In this document: positions 23,701 through 37,243 of the stretch, in pieces
How positions within the stretch are numbered: position 1 is the first letter of the stretch
Layout: the number at the start of each line of letters is the position of its first letter
NCBI GenBank assembly: GCA_018881555.1
Contig: JACAXG010000164.1
Coordinates: forward strand, 681,747 to 745,746
Direction: 5' to 3'
DNA length: 64,000 bases
Origin: Amblyornis subalaris
Lineage: Eukaryota; Chordata; Aves; Passeriformes; Ptilonorhynchidae
Translations under genes and position numbers: made by a program
The notes under the pieces: generated by a model
Told to the model about the DNA's origin: nothing
Databases searched by the model: none
The model's input: only the letters and a program-made list of their open reading frames with translations

Positions 23701-26700
23701 ATCTCTCTAAAACCACACCAATGGATGCCCTATAAGTACTTAGGCCTGTTCTGGACTGTTAAATGAGGAAGCCAAGAAGAACAGCAAGTAAAACTTGCAA
23801 ACTAATTTATTTTCAGAGAGGCCCACTTGATACCTCCCTGAAGCAAAGCACCATTGAAAGATGGGGCTCCTGTAAAGCATCCTGTTAATCATAACAATAA
23901 GAGTGAAGTTTTTGAAAGAGGTGGTATCCCTCCCTCCTGAATAACAGAATTCACATTGGATATGTTTTTCTCTTTTGTCACAAGCTGTTCCATTTGTCTC
24001 ATGACTCAAGTAAAGAATTGCTGCATGAACAGAAGAATCCTTTCTATTCATTGCCCACTGACACGGTACATCCTTTTAAAATGTCTATGTGCTATTTTAA
24101 GACAGGTAGCAGAGAAATATTTGTCAGCATTCAAATATTTACTGAAACATTCATTCCAACACATTTCTAGAGTAACAATGGTACTCACGATAAGATACAT
24201 GCTTTCCTTATACATGCAAAAGCTGATTTTAATCTTGTTTATACCAATACCATTTGACTTCAGCTGAATTACTCCTAATTGACCCCAGAATTGCTGTCAG
24301 AATAATCCTTACATTTCAGCCAGAGCTTAGAAGTCTCCAGCAGGAAAGTGTCTTTTTATTGTAAGGATAAATTGGCATTCATCCAGAATTCCCTGGGAGA
24401 AAGGTTTTTTTAACCACATTGATATAGAGAAACATAGAGGCCTTATTTATTTAAAATCAAGGATATGAATATTTTAACAGCAGCAGCAGCCATAAAGAGA
24501 AAGCACACATTCAAAGTCACTGCAAATAAAAAAAAATCTGCTGTTAGGTTGTCTAGAGCTAATGGCTGATGATAGAATTTGAAGAGTGCAGAGAAAGAGG
24601 TACAAAGAAGTACTTGTCAATAATAAGAACAACAGCCCTATATTTACAATCCAATGTTTAAAGCCAAAATAGACATTCTTTTCTCTGTTTGATCTCAGGA
24701 AAAGCTATCTGCAGCTCACAGGCCCGAATTTGAGTCTTCTTATGTCACTCAAAGGAAGTACTGAGATAACTGTGCTAGAGATGACAGACTAGTAACCCCT
24801 CTAGCACGCCAGACCTGTGGGGGGGTGTCATGTTTTCTGTATTTGGGCTGAAAGCACTTTTCCTACTTAGAAATACTCTCCTTTGTTCTCCCATAGTGCC
24901 TGAAATTCAGTCTCAAGAGATATGAAAAGCTGAAATTCATCTCATAGAAAAAAAGGTGTCTTCAATCTCCATAGGAACAAAGAAGCACAAAACAAATGTA
25001 AATCCTTTTCTCTTTTTATTTCCTCTCAAGGCAAAACTGCTCACAGACATCATAAACCAAATCCCCAGCTATATCAGCTGTTACAGCAGCACGAAATTCA
25101 GAGGGTGTAACCCCCAGTATGTCTCTGTAAGAGAGACATAAAAATAAGCCAATACTATTCAATATCAGCCCCGTAAAAAACCAATTAAATTAGGTCAGAT
25201 TACTTGTAAATATACATTTGCAACAAACATTATTACTAACCAGACAAACGTCAGGACAAGAAACAAAAAATGATGTCTTACTGCCCTATTGTATTTTAAT
25301 TGAAAAATTGTCCTTCTCTCAAAGGATTTGCACCGCATTTTACTTGTTATAATAAACTACAATCCTAAAGAAAATATAGCAAGTAGAGAAATCTTATAGA
25401 TGAAAGAGACAGAGAATTTTGGGACACCAAGCTCAAATATCCAGACATGTCAAACCATATTATTTAAACCATATCAAAACCAGAGCTGCTAATCTTTAAA
25501 GCTAGTAACATTACCAATTTAAAGGTACTACTTTACTTCAGTTTTGCAATTCTCTTATCTAAAAACAAAATTTCCATGAGAGCAAACATATTGCTAAAAC
25601 AATGCAATGGCAGGCTTTCACAGTTTAATTTTCAATGAGCAATCTAAGGGAGTGTCCTTGTAATAGCTTTCATTTACAACTGCAAACCACATTCAAATCT
25701 AATTGTCAAGATCCTAATAACATACAATTTCTAGTTTTAAAATAATGCTTGTGCTTTTTGTAGATGTACATGGGGCTAAGGATACTCTGTTCTACTCAAA
25801 CCCATAAGCTTTCATATCGAGCTTCCTCTCGGAAACTCTCTCATTGCACAGAACAATTGTAAAATGCACTTTCTTGTCCTGAAGTTCCCCTTCTGACCTT
25901 ATCTATCCACCACTAAAAAATAGTACGAGGAAATAATAAACACAAAGTTCACTCACAGCCCAAAATCCGTCAGAAGAGGAGCTATGTACGCACAATGGTG
26001 CCCACATGGTAATTTGCATGATAAGCATGTGGACCTGAGAACAGAACCCTGCACATGATCTCCCTTCAGAGTTTTCTCTACCACATACTGGTTTAGGCAA
26101 AGAGGGAACCCCAATTACTCTCTCGATGGTGGATTTCCATATGGCTTTATGGTTCGTATCACATATTGCTTCTGATTAAGGTCTGCTTAAGTTTTGGAAA
26201 CTGTGTAAAAGATGGACAGATGTCTTGAAGACTAAAAGTCTTTTGTCTCTGAAAGACTTCTGAGCTGTTACTGCAGGAGACAGTTACAACTTCCCTTGTA
26301 GTGTAAGTACTTTACTACTTGAGGTACTTGTTCAAGGAGACAGCAAAAAGCATTGATGACTTTGTTAATTATTTCCCCTCCCAAGCATCCCCTCCTTGGG
26401 TCACTGAGAAAGCAGCAAGGGGAAAAATGACTTCTGCCCCATCTACACAGTAGAGATATTATTGAAATTAGAAGTGATACAAGCTTTTAGTGACTAGCTA
26501 AGTCACTGACAGCAGAGCAAAGTAAAGGGAATATAAGACAAAAGACACAAAAACCCTCACACACAATCCTTAGAAGTGCTGGTAAAGCTACCCTGTGAAC
26601 ATAGTTAAAGAGCATCTGAGATAAAAGCAATAAAAGTGTCTTTCAGCTCTAATAATGGGGATCCTGTTTCTTAGACATAGCCACACAGTAAGCCTATCAG

Positions 26701-29700
26701 AGCTCTCTCTGTATTCGCACATCATTCCCAAACTGCAGACATATAAACTCTGTTAGTCGGCTCCTCTTAGAGGCAAGTCATTCTTCAGTTTTTCTCTTTG
26801 CAATCAAAAGGGTTTGCTTTGCTTTTACTTTTTTTTTTTAAGTTTTATAATATTTACACAACAGTGGAACAGAGTCTAAAGCATTTTACCTTCCTTAATA
26901 ATTCCTTTGTCAGTTTTTACAGAATATTTACATATAATTTGATCCTGATTGACAGATAATTTACGTAACTGATCACCTTCGAAGCTCTGGACAAAACAAC
27001 AGAATAACAAAACAACAAATGAACAAAAACCCCATACATCTTTAAATGCTTTCTCAGTCTACCAATATCTGTTAATTTTTTTTATTTATTTCAAAATGTA
27101 GGAATAANTGAAATCTTCTACTCCCAATCAATGAAATAAAATAGAAAACCCAATGTATTATTAAATTATCTTTCTTTATGATTTTACCTTTGTCAACATG
27201 AGGAAGCATTTAACACACAGACACACACAGCACTATTACATTAAATATACTAGGAGATTGTAATTCTTACTCTTTATCAACAGGCTCTATTTCTGGATAA
27301 GTAATACATCAACTAGAAATATTGTATGACTTTTGCTTCATCAAAAGTATGGGTATGATTATGGATATTCTCAGTACAATCCAAATACATGAAGAAAAAC
27401 ACTATCCGGAAATATAAATGCAAGGAATATAAAAAAATGTTTAATTTGGCTAATTTCCAGACCATAGTCACAGACGAACTTTTGGGAGATGAAAAATGCA
27501 CGTTATTATTTTCAAATACAAAAGATTGAAGACACTCCAGCCCACTCTTCAGAGTATATATTTTATGTGTGATCAATATAAAAAAAAATAATCTCATAGC
27601 TAAATGTGCAAAAAATGTGCCAAATGTGTAATCCAAATCATTCATTAACAGTAAGCTGATTAACAAAACATATTTTATTTCAGAGTAAAATTCAAAGCCT
27701 GTTATGGCAAAACAATTTCGGCTTACAGGATTGTATTGAGCTCTGTTATGCTTGACCATGCTAATGTAGCCGTTTTTATTTCAGAAGCACTGGGGAGAGA
27801 AGCATGAAATCGTTATTAATTATATAAATATTAAGGCCACACAACTGGCTCTATTACTGTTTTNAAATGGTAGCATCTGCAAATTCAGCCTGTAATAAAC
27901 ACTAATGCATCCAGAGACCAGAGTGCTGACACATGAATGGGATGCTTTGTCAGACTTGCATAAAAATGTAGATGAACTGCAGGGAAAGAAAACCAAAGAA
28001 TTCAAAGGGTTTCTTGATTGCCTTCCTTAAAATGCCAAGAACTTAAGCTGGCCTTTCTTATCTTCTTCTACATGCATGTGACACTTTAGGAGGCCTTTCT
28101 TATTGTACTATAATTCAGTAATTGTTCCAGCTCTGTGCACCATGCCTTCCTTCCAAAGGGCAGCATGAGATATACAATTCTGGTAATGAACAGCTGCATA
28201 ATTTAAGGGTCGAACTAGCAGTGCACTGTTCCCTATTTTTGTTTTCTTAGCATTTGCCTAGGTATTCCAAGCCTATTTAGGAATACAATCCTTTGTCTGC
28301 CTTATTTGTCGTAGATGATATATGTTTAGACTTGGTAATGTTCCAGAAAGCAGATCTTATCAACTGAAGTTGCACAGCAAGCTTTCCTCTCATTTTACTT
28401 CAAAGGGCAGCAGTATAGAACTAGAACGAGGTAATTTTTTTTTCCCCAGCTATGAACATCCTCTGTCCTAACATGCAGACTTTTTCAAACCTGGTGCTAT
28501 CTGCTTTCCAAAGCATGATAGACTAATGCACAGAGCTATCAAAGGCATTTCCACACAACATTTCTCTCACCAAGGCTAATCTTCCAAATGTTAAAAAGGT
28601 CCAAGTAGCTAGGCCCTACAAGAGGAAAGCTGCATGCTGATTAATCAGCTGCTTTTTTATTCTGTTCTGGCAAGTGTTCCCTATCTGTAAATAAAAGGTT
28701 TACCCTGGATTTCCTGTAAACTAAGGAACATAAGGCATCTTTGGATCAGACTCATAAAGCAACAAAGCCTTCTGCTGTCACATCCACAGGGGTAGGTTGT
28801 TTGTTCTATCGCAAATATCCTTTCAGGTGTCCTGGGGAGAATGAGCTAACACAACACAAACAACATTCCAACATAAGAAAATTACATGGCAACCACAAAG
28901 TCGCCTCATTATTAATTACATACTTTGGCTTCCCACAACAGTTTAATTGTTGCTTGCTTGAGGAGACCTGTCTGCAATTTGTGTCATTGCAGAAGTTCAG
29001 GTTGGTTCATGATGTGGGGCTCAGTGTAATACAAGTCCCTCAAAGAAACACTGTCATATTAAAGAAGAATACATTTATTTACGTCTCAGAGTGCTGGTTT
29101 TCTATTCAGATGGTAAATAGGTAGTGTGAAAGAGATGTGACAGACTCAAGAAGACTAGAAATTGTCTGCAAACTGGCAGCCACTGTGGTTCACTGACAAC
29201 CCGAATTACTTTCAGGCAGTTTGGCACATCTCCATTTGTCACACTTAAAAGCTTGAGCCAAAGTTATCCAATTAATACAGAGCACAGTATTTCTCCCTCC
29301 TTGAAGCTGAAATAGAAATAGAAATGTTTAAGATTCACAGTGTGCACCATGCTACCCATATATCACAAAGGGATAAGTTATAAGTAAAACATACACAACT
29401 TAACTCCCATCACACCCTCTTGGCCGCTGTTCACCTCAGGTTGTCTTCTATGCTGTGCATACCATCTCTGTACTATTTATTCCAGACAATGATTTCTCAT
29501 GTACAGTGAATCCCTTCTGCTGTAAATCATGCAAACAGCTAGCACAAATAGTTTGTGAATATAACAAGTATCAGGGAATAAGCTTTTGAAATATCTGTCT
29601 AGACCAAGAAAAGGATACGGTTTCCTCCCCCACCAAGATTTTGAAGGCAAGGTGAAGGTTGCTTATTTTGACAGTAGAAGAACCTTCATGAATCAGTATC

Positions 29701-30926
29701 AGTTTTTGACATTATTGTATGCCCATCCATCACTGCACAGCAATAACCACTGTATCTTGTGCTATGACCCAATGCCAGTTTATATATGGTTTCATTTGAA
29801 TTACTGGTAGTGTAGTCATGAGGGTCAGGTTTATACAGCTCTTGTATGGATGGAATTTTTCATTGAACCACATGATTTCCTTGGAGAATTTCCACTGTCC
29901 CTAAGTAAACACACAGAATTCCTCTTTTATCCAGATGAGCTTTTGGTGTTCAAAGAAGGGAAAAAATGCAACACTTTCAAATACTATAAACGCTAATCAA
30001 AAAGACCTATGAGGTGCTTCTTTAGATTCTCTAAGGCCAATTTGGATATTTAAAATAGACACATGGAAGGCTACACTCCTGGCAATCTATAATCAAAAGG
30101 TTTGAAATATTTGTACTTTTCAAAGTAACTGATGACACAGATCTTTTGAAGATGCAAGGAAGAAATCATAGGGGTTAAATAATGAATAAAGAATGAGAAT
30201 GGCACTTTGCCTACTCTCTGCTATTTGAAGAAAGCTGCAGCTGGCCCCCTTCTTCGCTTGTCCCCCTTGAAGCATCCATGAAAAACAGATTTAGAAAAAA
30301 TATTCTGAGATTCTTATCTGAGTTACTGCCTATTTGCAGTCAAAAGCTGATATTGAACTTAAATTGGTAAGAGCTCCATTAACTCCGTTACTAACATTAT
30401 TTCAAGTTTAGTGGACTAAATAATATCTGAATTCTTGCCTTTAATTGCCAATAACATCTTTTACCAACGTTCTTCCTGCTTAATGCCATGGTAGTTTTGA
30501 TTGCACACTCCAATTATAAATTGGAGAAAATGAAATTGTTGCTAGTCAAGGTATTTCAGAACAAATTTTAAAACTAATCACTGGAATATATTCAGCTTTT
30601 CAGACATTTTTCTGCTGAAATTTTCCTATATAATCTCTGCTATATTTCACCTTTTTATTTACATTCTAGTTATAAAAAAAGTATAGCTTTGCTTTTTTGT
30701 TGTTTTATTCACAATGTTGATTAGTGAAGGAATAGTTTCCAGCAGTAGCTTTCTACATCACTGACATATATGCACTTTGTTATGCAAAAATTTCAGTTAA
30801 TTAGCTCTTATGAATCACTTGATGACATTTTTATGTGATTGAAAAGAGGTGTAATTTCATGCCTAGACATATATATGTCTCTAACAGTGATTATTTTGGA
30901 GTTTATTTCTTTCCCTTTTATTTTAG
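23701..30926. other. Intron segment, mostly unique sequence
   Basis: No supported gene. Open frames at 27313-27759 (minus) and 28741-29124 (plus) are the longest here but lack recognisable domains. Small features are (CAG)4 near 24480, G7 near 24820, and a CA-rich tract at 27214-27231. Confidence 0.5.
28722..28770 (+). repeat. Possible scrap of an old amniote repeat
   Basis: AAGGAACATAAGGCATC followed by TTGGATCAGACTCAT resembles the common reptile/bird repeat start AGAACATAAGAATGGCC...TGGGTCAGACCAATGG. Only about 45 bases match, so this is weak. Confidence 0.25.
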
Positions 30927-31260
30927 GCAACCCAGTCAAAGAGCCTAGAAGGCAAAACCACAAATAACCTCTCAGTTATTTCAGTGTTTTACAGTAATTA
31001 AACGAAAAAACCACCAGTGCCTAAGTGAGATTGTGCCTGGATGGTTGTCTCCTGGAACAACCTCTCCCAGGCACAGTGTGGGGAGGAGAGTGTGGGGCAG
31101 GGATTGTTCCCAGCAGGCAGTCAGCATGCAGCCACGCTGCTCCTGAGCCTGCACAGAGATACAAGCTACCCAGCTGGTCTCATTGCCTTGACAGAGTCCC
31201 AGGCATATTTACTGTATAGGCAGACTCTGTAGCAAAACCAATAAAAGTACATCAAAGACT
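30927..31260 (+). other. Possible antisense terminal exon or solo-LTR fragment
   Basis: A pyrimidine-rich tract ending in TTTTAG at 30921-30926 is a plausible plus-strand splice acceptor. It is followed by a block that becomes GC-rich (about 31030-31200) in an AT-rich setting. The block ends with AATAAA at 31240-31245, followed by T/GT-rich sequence from 31260, as expected for a poly(A) site. The same layout, with GTATAGG near 31213 about 25 bases before AATAAA, would also fit an old LTR. No long open frame has a recognisable product. It would be antisense to PCDH9. Confidence 0.3.
31032..31075. repeat. Strong inverted repeat (9 + 6 bp stem)
   Basis: TGTGCCTGG (31032-31040) pairs exactly with CCAGGCACA (31067-31075). 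Inside it GGTTGT (31043-31048) pairs with ACAACC (31057-31062), leaving an 8-base loop. It sits at the left side of the GC-rich block. Confidence 0.85.
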
Positions 31261-34200
31261 TTTTTGTAATTTGTGTAATTTTCTGCTAATAAAAATAGAG
31301 ATGGAATTTTAGTTGTCTGAAATTATATATGTGAGCAAACCAACAAAAATGTTCAGTTTATAAAAATAAACTTGGAGTAAGGGCAAGAACTACTGTGGCT
31401 TTTTTCTTTTTTTCCCCTCCAGAGATTTCAGTCTGCATTTGAAAATCCACGTAAATGTATTTCCTACATTAATTGTTACTGCCACAAATAATATCCTGGT
31501 CTGTGTCACATTTTATCCAGTCCTTGGAATTACTGCTTGCATTTCACTGTTCTGTCAAGACTTTTTCAGAAACACTTGATTTTATTTTTATCTTCTTTCT
31601 AAAAGAGGGGTAAAAATGCCTTTCATTCGAAGAAAGTTTGAGGCAAGTTCCAGAAGAAAAAATCATAATGAACTACACTGTCACGAATACCTAGTGGAAC
31701 AGAAAAGAGAAAACAGAAGAAGATTCATTACACTTGTCTGCGTACAGATGATTGTTTGAAAGGTCACCTAGATGAAAAATGTCCTCCAAACCAAAAACGT
31801 ATGTCTGGTAAAGAAAATGACACTTCTAGGGCAAAAAAATTGCTATGCTTATTATTNACATTAAGAAAGTAAGGGTTTTTACTGGTCAAATACACAGATT
31901 TCACTGTCAAACACTGCCTTTCTGATGGAAAAAAAATCCACATATAAGTGTCTTATTTACTTCTTTTACATGCACATAGACATATAACCAGACTGTTGTA
32001 AATAATTTTATTACTTAAGAGAGGTTTTCCAGATAAAGCTCCTCAATCACACTGTGAACACTGATTAGGGTATGAGTCTACAATCTACAACACAGTCCTG
32101 AAAAATCAGCTATCTAAAGCTTTCTCTGCTCTTGTCTCAGATGCTTTGCATTCCATATTACATTATATAAATTCTTTGCTGCAAATGCTGTCCTGCCATG
32201 CTTCCAGCAAAAAATAATTCTTTTAAGAGATGCATCATGCTCTTTCAGCTCAAGAAGAACATTTTCTTCAGACAAAACCAGTGTTGGGACACAGGCTGAG
32301 AAGCAGTTAGGTTACATGAATTTAACTGAATCTAACTGGAGAATCTAGATCAAGGTTATGCTCCTCCATCCTAAAGAAACTGTTTGTGAAATATGAGGAA
32401 TTTTAAGCTAATGTAAAGTCCATAAATAATAGAGAGAATTCCCTCAATTAGTTGCTGCTGCATGAAAAAGTGCTGTAGGGTATGCTCTGAATTCATAACT
32501 GAAAAAGAAACTCTGCAAAGGATTTATGTGAACAAATTGTACAGTATCTCCAAACTGAAATACTCAGCATGCCATTTTTTTTTCAAATTACTGTATGTAT
32601 GCTTCTTTTGTCCTAAATATGTCATGTCAACAGTTCTGTGTTTATTTTATGCACTGCAACACTAAATATCTCCTCAGCTGAAGTCATTGTGGTTGCATAC
32701 CAACACACAGAAGCCAACTGGCTGTTTAATGATAACAGAAATGTTTTGCTGAATGACTTGCACAATTACACAGGGACACACAATTTAGATAATGAGTTCT
32801 TTTCAGGATTTCTATGCTCGGCTGTGATGTTACTGAAATCTATGTGAAACTGGAGGTTTAGTAAGTAGAGGAATTCCTAATAATGACTATAGTAAAAAAA
32901 AAACAACATACCTAAATGTAACTCTGACCTAAAAGAAGTCTAAAGAGATTTTAAGTTAAATTATTACATTTCATGGAAATGGAAGAAATAGACTTAATTT
33001 AAAGTAAAGAAAATTAACAGAACTATAGGTAATAAGGATCTTAGTCCTTTTGAGCAAAGCATTATTAACTGATGAATATCTGCTCTCAGTAGCTGGCAAT
33101 CATCCACATTTAACTGAAGTTAAATTTTAACAAGGATAAAATTAAAACTAGTATAAGAATTATAATAATAAAGGAAAAAACATTCCTTCTTTATTGAAGA
33201 CCACATAAAGCACAAGGATGCGTTTATATAACTGCTTAATCATAATCCTACTTACAGGACATATTCAACCTTGTGTGTAGGCACATGTGTATGGATAAGC
33301 ATGTCTTTCTACATATGTATAGTTCCAATAATGCAATAAATTTAAAAACAAAATTAGTCAAAAGTATGGACAGCTCTTCACAGTTCACAAATCCTTTCTA
33401 CTTCAACTTTAATCTTTCCAGTTTGATAACACTGCTTTATAAATTGTCTTGTAATATTATTGCTTCAGCATCTTTCACTTCTGGAACAGAACAGAATAAT
33501 GGCACTACTCTGTGAACATGTGGTGACTTATTAAGAGCTAACAGTGCTCAAGTAAATTCTTCCCATTGAACGATCCATTACAGTGTAATCATGACCAAGC
33601 ACACAGCCCTGATCAATACAAAGGTACATAGTTGCTGTAAAACAGCTCCAGTAACCAGGGTAAGTAATCCACCATTCTAAACACTTGAAGAACCAACCAA
33701 TTAAGCACCAGATAAGGTCAAATATTATTGATCGTAGATTCAAGTGAAATTCCTTTTGTTGCTTTTCCTTTTCTTGATTTTGCTTGTAATCCAAGTATTA
33801 TTTCCTTGAAAATAAACTTCTATTTTTTTTTCCGGTGGCTGCACTTACATAGCAATAGGATACAAGTGGTTTCACAGAACAACATAATGATGCATTGACT
33901 TGAAGATCAATACTGCTACAAAACCTTGGAGACAGAGAAATAAAGAGGAAAACATATTTCAAAATCCACTAATGGTCGAACTTCTACAGCTTTTAAACAG
34001 CAGGGTTTGACAATCCCATGAACTTCTCTAAAACTACCAGACAACTATATTTTAGTAATTGGGGAATGCTAACAAAAGTTGATTTCATGTTTCTTCCACA
34101 GACAGTGGAGAGGGAGTCTAAAATGCTACAAGGAGCAAGAGTAAGGTGTTCTTAATAAATACATTTCTGTGTCTTGAACACAGTAACGCTCTGCTACAGT

Positions 34201-34990
34201 CTAGTCCTATTCTTCTAATATAGACAAAAGTCCAAGATATCAACTACAGTAATATATACAATGCATTGCTCGTTGTTCTTGGCTCTTTTGCTGCTTTAAA
34301 ATCTTCAGTGAGAAGATGTAGCTTTCACAGTTTGGAAAGAAGAAATATTAAGTATTATGAAAATTACTCAAAAGCAAAACTGTTTGCAATAAAAACCGTG
34401 TTTACAGTTAATATTTTTTCTAACCCTTTTATTCTTGGCCAAATTCACATAAAAACCAATTTTTTTCTATAAATCCTTTTTCTTATACACTCTTCTGGGA
34501 TATCTTGTCTGCAAAGTAGTTAATATCTTCTGTCTTCCCTTCCAAAAACATTGTCATATCACCAACATGTGGCTCCTATTTTAGACCCACTAAAAAAACG
34601 GAGTGAAAATATTCCTTCCAAGTTGGTAAGGAGACCACCTCCAAGCTTTTTTCTTCTAAGACTCTTTCTTTCTGAGAACAAAGTCCCTTTGATGAAGTTT
34701 CACAGTGGACAGATATGTCCTACATCAAGTTCCTGAATGGGAGTCTTCAGCACAGAGAAGGAAATGGGAAGCCTTGATTTCTTTGCCTTTCTGCAGTTCT
34801 GTGGGGGAGACCTCCCTTTGAAGCTCCAAACGGTAGGGACTAAATGCACACTACAGCAAACTTCTAGGTTCTGCGATTCAAAATAAGCAAGAGAGCTCTG
34901 TCAATCTGACATTCATCTTGTTGGGCTTTTTTCACTTCAAGAACCTGATTGTAATGCAATAGTTATTTAAAGTTCACTATAAGCTGCTAT
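31261..34990. other. Intron segment, nothing recognised
   Basis: AT-rich unique sequence. No coding or named repeat signal was found. Confidence 0.45.
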
Positions 34991-35004
34991 AAACACAGAT
35001 AATT

Positions 35005-35022
35005 GGGGGGGGGGGGGGGGGG
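35005..35022. repeat. Poly(G) run, 18 bases
   Basis: Eighteen consecutive G on the plus strand, so poly(C) in the PCDH9 pre-mRNA. Length is likely variable or mis-assembled. Confidence 0.95.
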
Positions 35023-37147
35023 CAACAGTGTTTATTTTAAGCTTCTACAATACTTTTAGTGATTTATTATATTTGGTATAGATCTGTTGTTCTGGTTTGC
35101 GTGTTTTCCTTCTTCAAACACATTTAGCACATTCTCTTAGCTTTTCTCTAGCTTTCTAATAACAATTTCATTTACTCTAAAATCATTAATAAACTTCTGC
35201 TTTCCATTGCATTTTTAGTCTGCTATTAAATTAGTCACAGTCTCATATGCTTTTTCATTCATCCACAGGTAGAATGATATGCTGGTGTATTTTTATCTGT
35301 CTGTCTCCAGAAAGCTGTGAACAGAGACATGGAAATATCACATATTTGGAGAAATGCCACCTGGCACAAATCAGTCACTAGGTGGCTGGATATTGTGAAG
35401 AGAAACAACCGGCTAAATAGAAAATCCACTTATTAGAACCCAGCAGTGCATCTGACTTTCACATTTAATAGTGAACCAAAATATTTGTCTTGGTTAGGTT
35501 TTGATGGTGTTTAACATTTCCTCTAGTTTTGCCTGCCTCAGTAATGTAATTTGTTACAATTTGTCTGAAGATGTTCTACTTCTTTGTTTGTTTGTTAGTT
35601 TTTTTCCAATTCATAGTGAAAGAAGAATAAGAAAAACTTTTATTAAACAAGACACTGGTACTTTTTATGGGACTACAGAGACCAACACAAACAATCCCTT
35701 TACCTAATACTTTAAAAATTTACTTGAAGCTCAGTATGAAATGGAAGCTATCATAGCTTCTCAAATACGCTGGTGTTCTCTGACATAATCTGTTCCTATG
35801 GCATACACATCCTACCTGCCTATGTATTTGTGGCAAACTTCTCTATAGATCAAACCAAAACAGAAGTGAGGAACCAATTACCTGAGCTAGCAGAAACAAA
35901 GCTTAAATTTTGTAGCAGATTTGGTAGACTTAATTGAAAATTTTCCATAAAAACGTGGGGCTTTTACCAATGGAAAATCAAACTTTTTATGATGTAAATT
36001 ACTGCCATTTCTAAAAAGAAAGAAAGGTTACTGCAGATGAAAGTGCAGGGAGGTCAAGCTACCGAAAGGTGCATAAAGAATCTGCATTGAAGATCTTTTT
36101 ATGTACAAGCACATATTTCTGAATTAAAATACCTGATCCTTGGCTAGAAATTATTTGACTTGGATTGTTTTGCCCAAAAAGGTCACATTTGTTCTTCCAA
36201 ATACCTATTTTTACATGATTCTGAGGTATAATTTGGATTGTGTATAAAACTTGATTGACTTTTCATATTTACCATTTTTCTCCTTCTTGTCTTAACAGGA
36301 AAGCATATAAATGAAGCAAATTAAATTAGGACCAACAAAATTTTCATNCCACCACAACTGTAGTCTTATGTTAGAGGTTTTACAGGAAATGATGCTGAGG
36401 AGCATCATGCATGAAAAGTTCTGTTGAAGTCCTACTCTCCGTTACCCTCTCCCCATGCTTGTTTCAAGACCAACACCATGGCAGTGATATAATTCACGTT
36501 GGCCACCTTAAAGATGACAATGAAGGATGACCTGCAAGAAACACGATATCAAGTAGCAAGTCAAAGAAGGAGGTAAATCTGATGTGATAAGACACATGCA
36601 ATAAACTCTACAAGTGTAAAATTAGACTGCATTTACTGTGCATCATCTCACCTGTGCTTGGTCCACAAATTCTGTTCTACTGGGACCAGTTTGAATGTTC
36701 CAAATCTCTAAGCACCTGTCAAACACCTGTTTGTTTGGGTTTTTTGCCTTTACAGGAAAGCCAACTGCAAAAAACCCCATGTTCTTTTTCTTCGCCACAT
36801 GACATTCATTCCTATATGGACACCCACGATTATAATGCATCCCTTGCAGTTAGAAGCCAGCTCTGAAAAGACTTGCACACGGACTTGAATACATTTTTTT
36901 TTAATTAATGAAAGTATTTACTATGTGTAAAAAAAAATAGTGTTCATGCAAGTTCTTGATAATTATTTATCATCTTAATGAATGTATAAGTGAATGTACT
37001 CTACTTTGTGAGACTACTTCCTTTTGGGTCTTCTGAATCCATGTTATTAGAATCCCAAATCTAACAGATTTATTTTGCTTTTGTTAAGAGGACATCACTT
37101 TACACTCATCAAAACATTGTCTGATTTTCATGTAAATGAGTTGATCT
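35023..37147. other. Intron segment, nothing recognised
   Basis: No gene or repeat family is recognised. A perfect 8-bp hairpin ATGATGCT-GAGG-AGCATCAT lies at 36389-36408. Confidence 0.45.
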
Positions 37148-37243
37148 GTAAAAAAGAAAAAAGGTAAAAAAGGAAAAAAGGAAAAAAATTTTAAAAAAGA
37201 AAAAAAAGAGGAAAAACAGGGGAAAAAAAGGGAAAAAAGTGCT
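37148..37243. repeat. Purine-rich low-complexity tract
   Basis: About 95 bases almost entirely A with GG clusters on the plus strand, interrupted by a short TTTT and single pyrimidines. In PCDH9 pre-mRNA it would be a long pyrimidine tract. Confidence 0.9.

Noticed and set aside
27313..27759. 148-codon minus-strand open frame
   Set aside because: No recognisable motif; composition follows the AT-rich background.
28741..29124. 127-codon plus-strand open frame
   Set aside because: No known family, and its start lies next to a possible repeat scrap. It could be re-tested by cross-species alignment.
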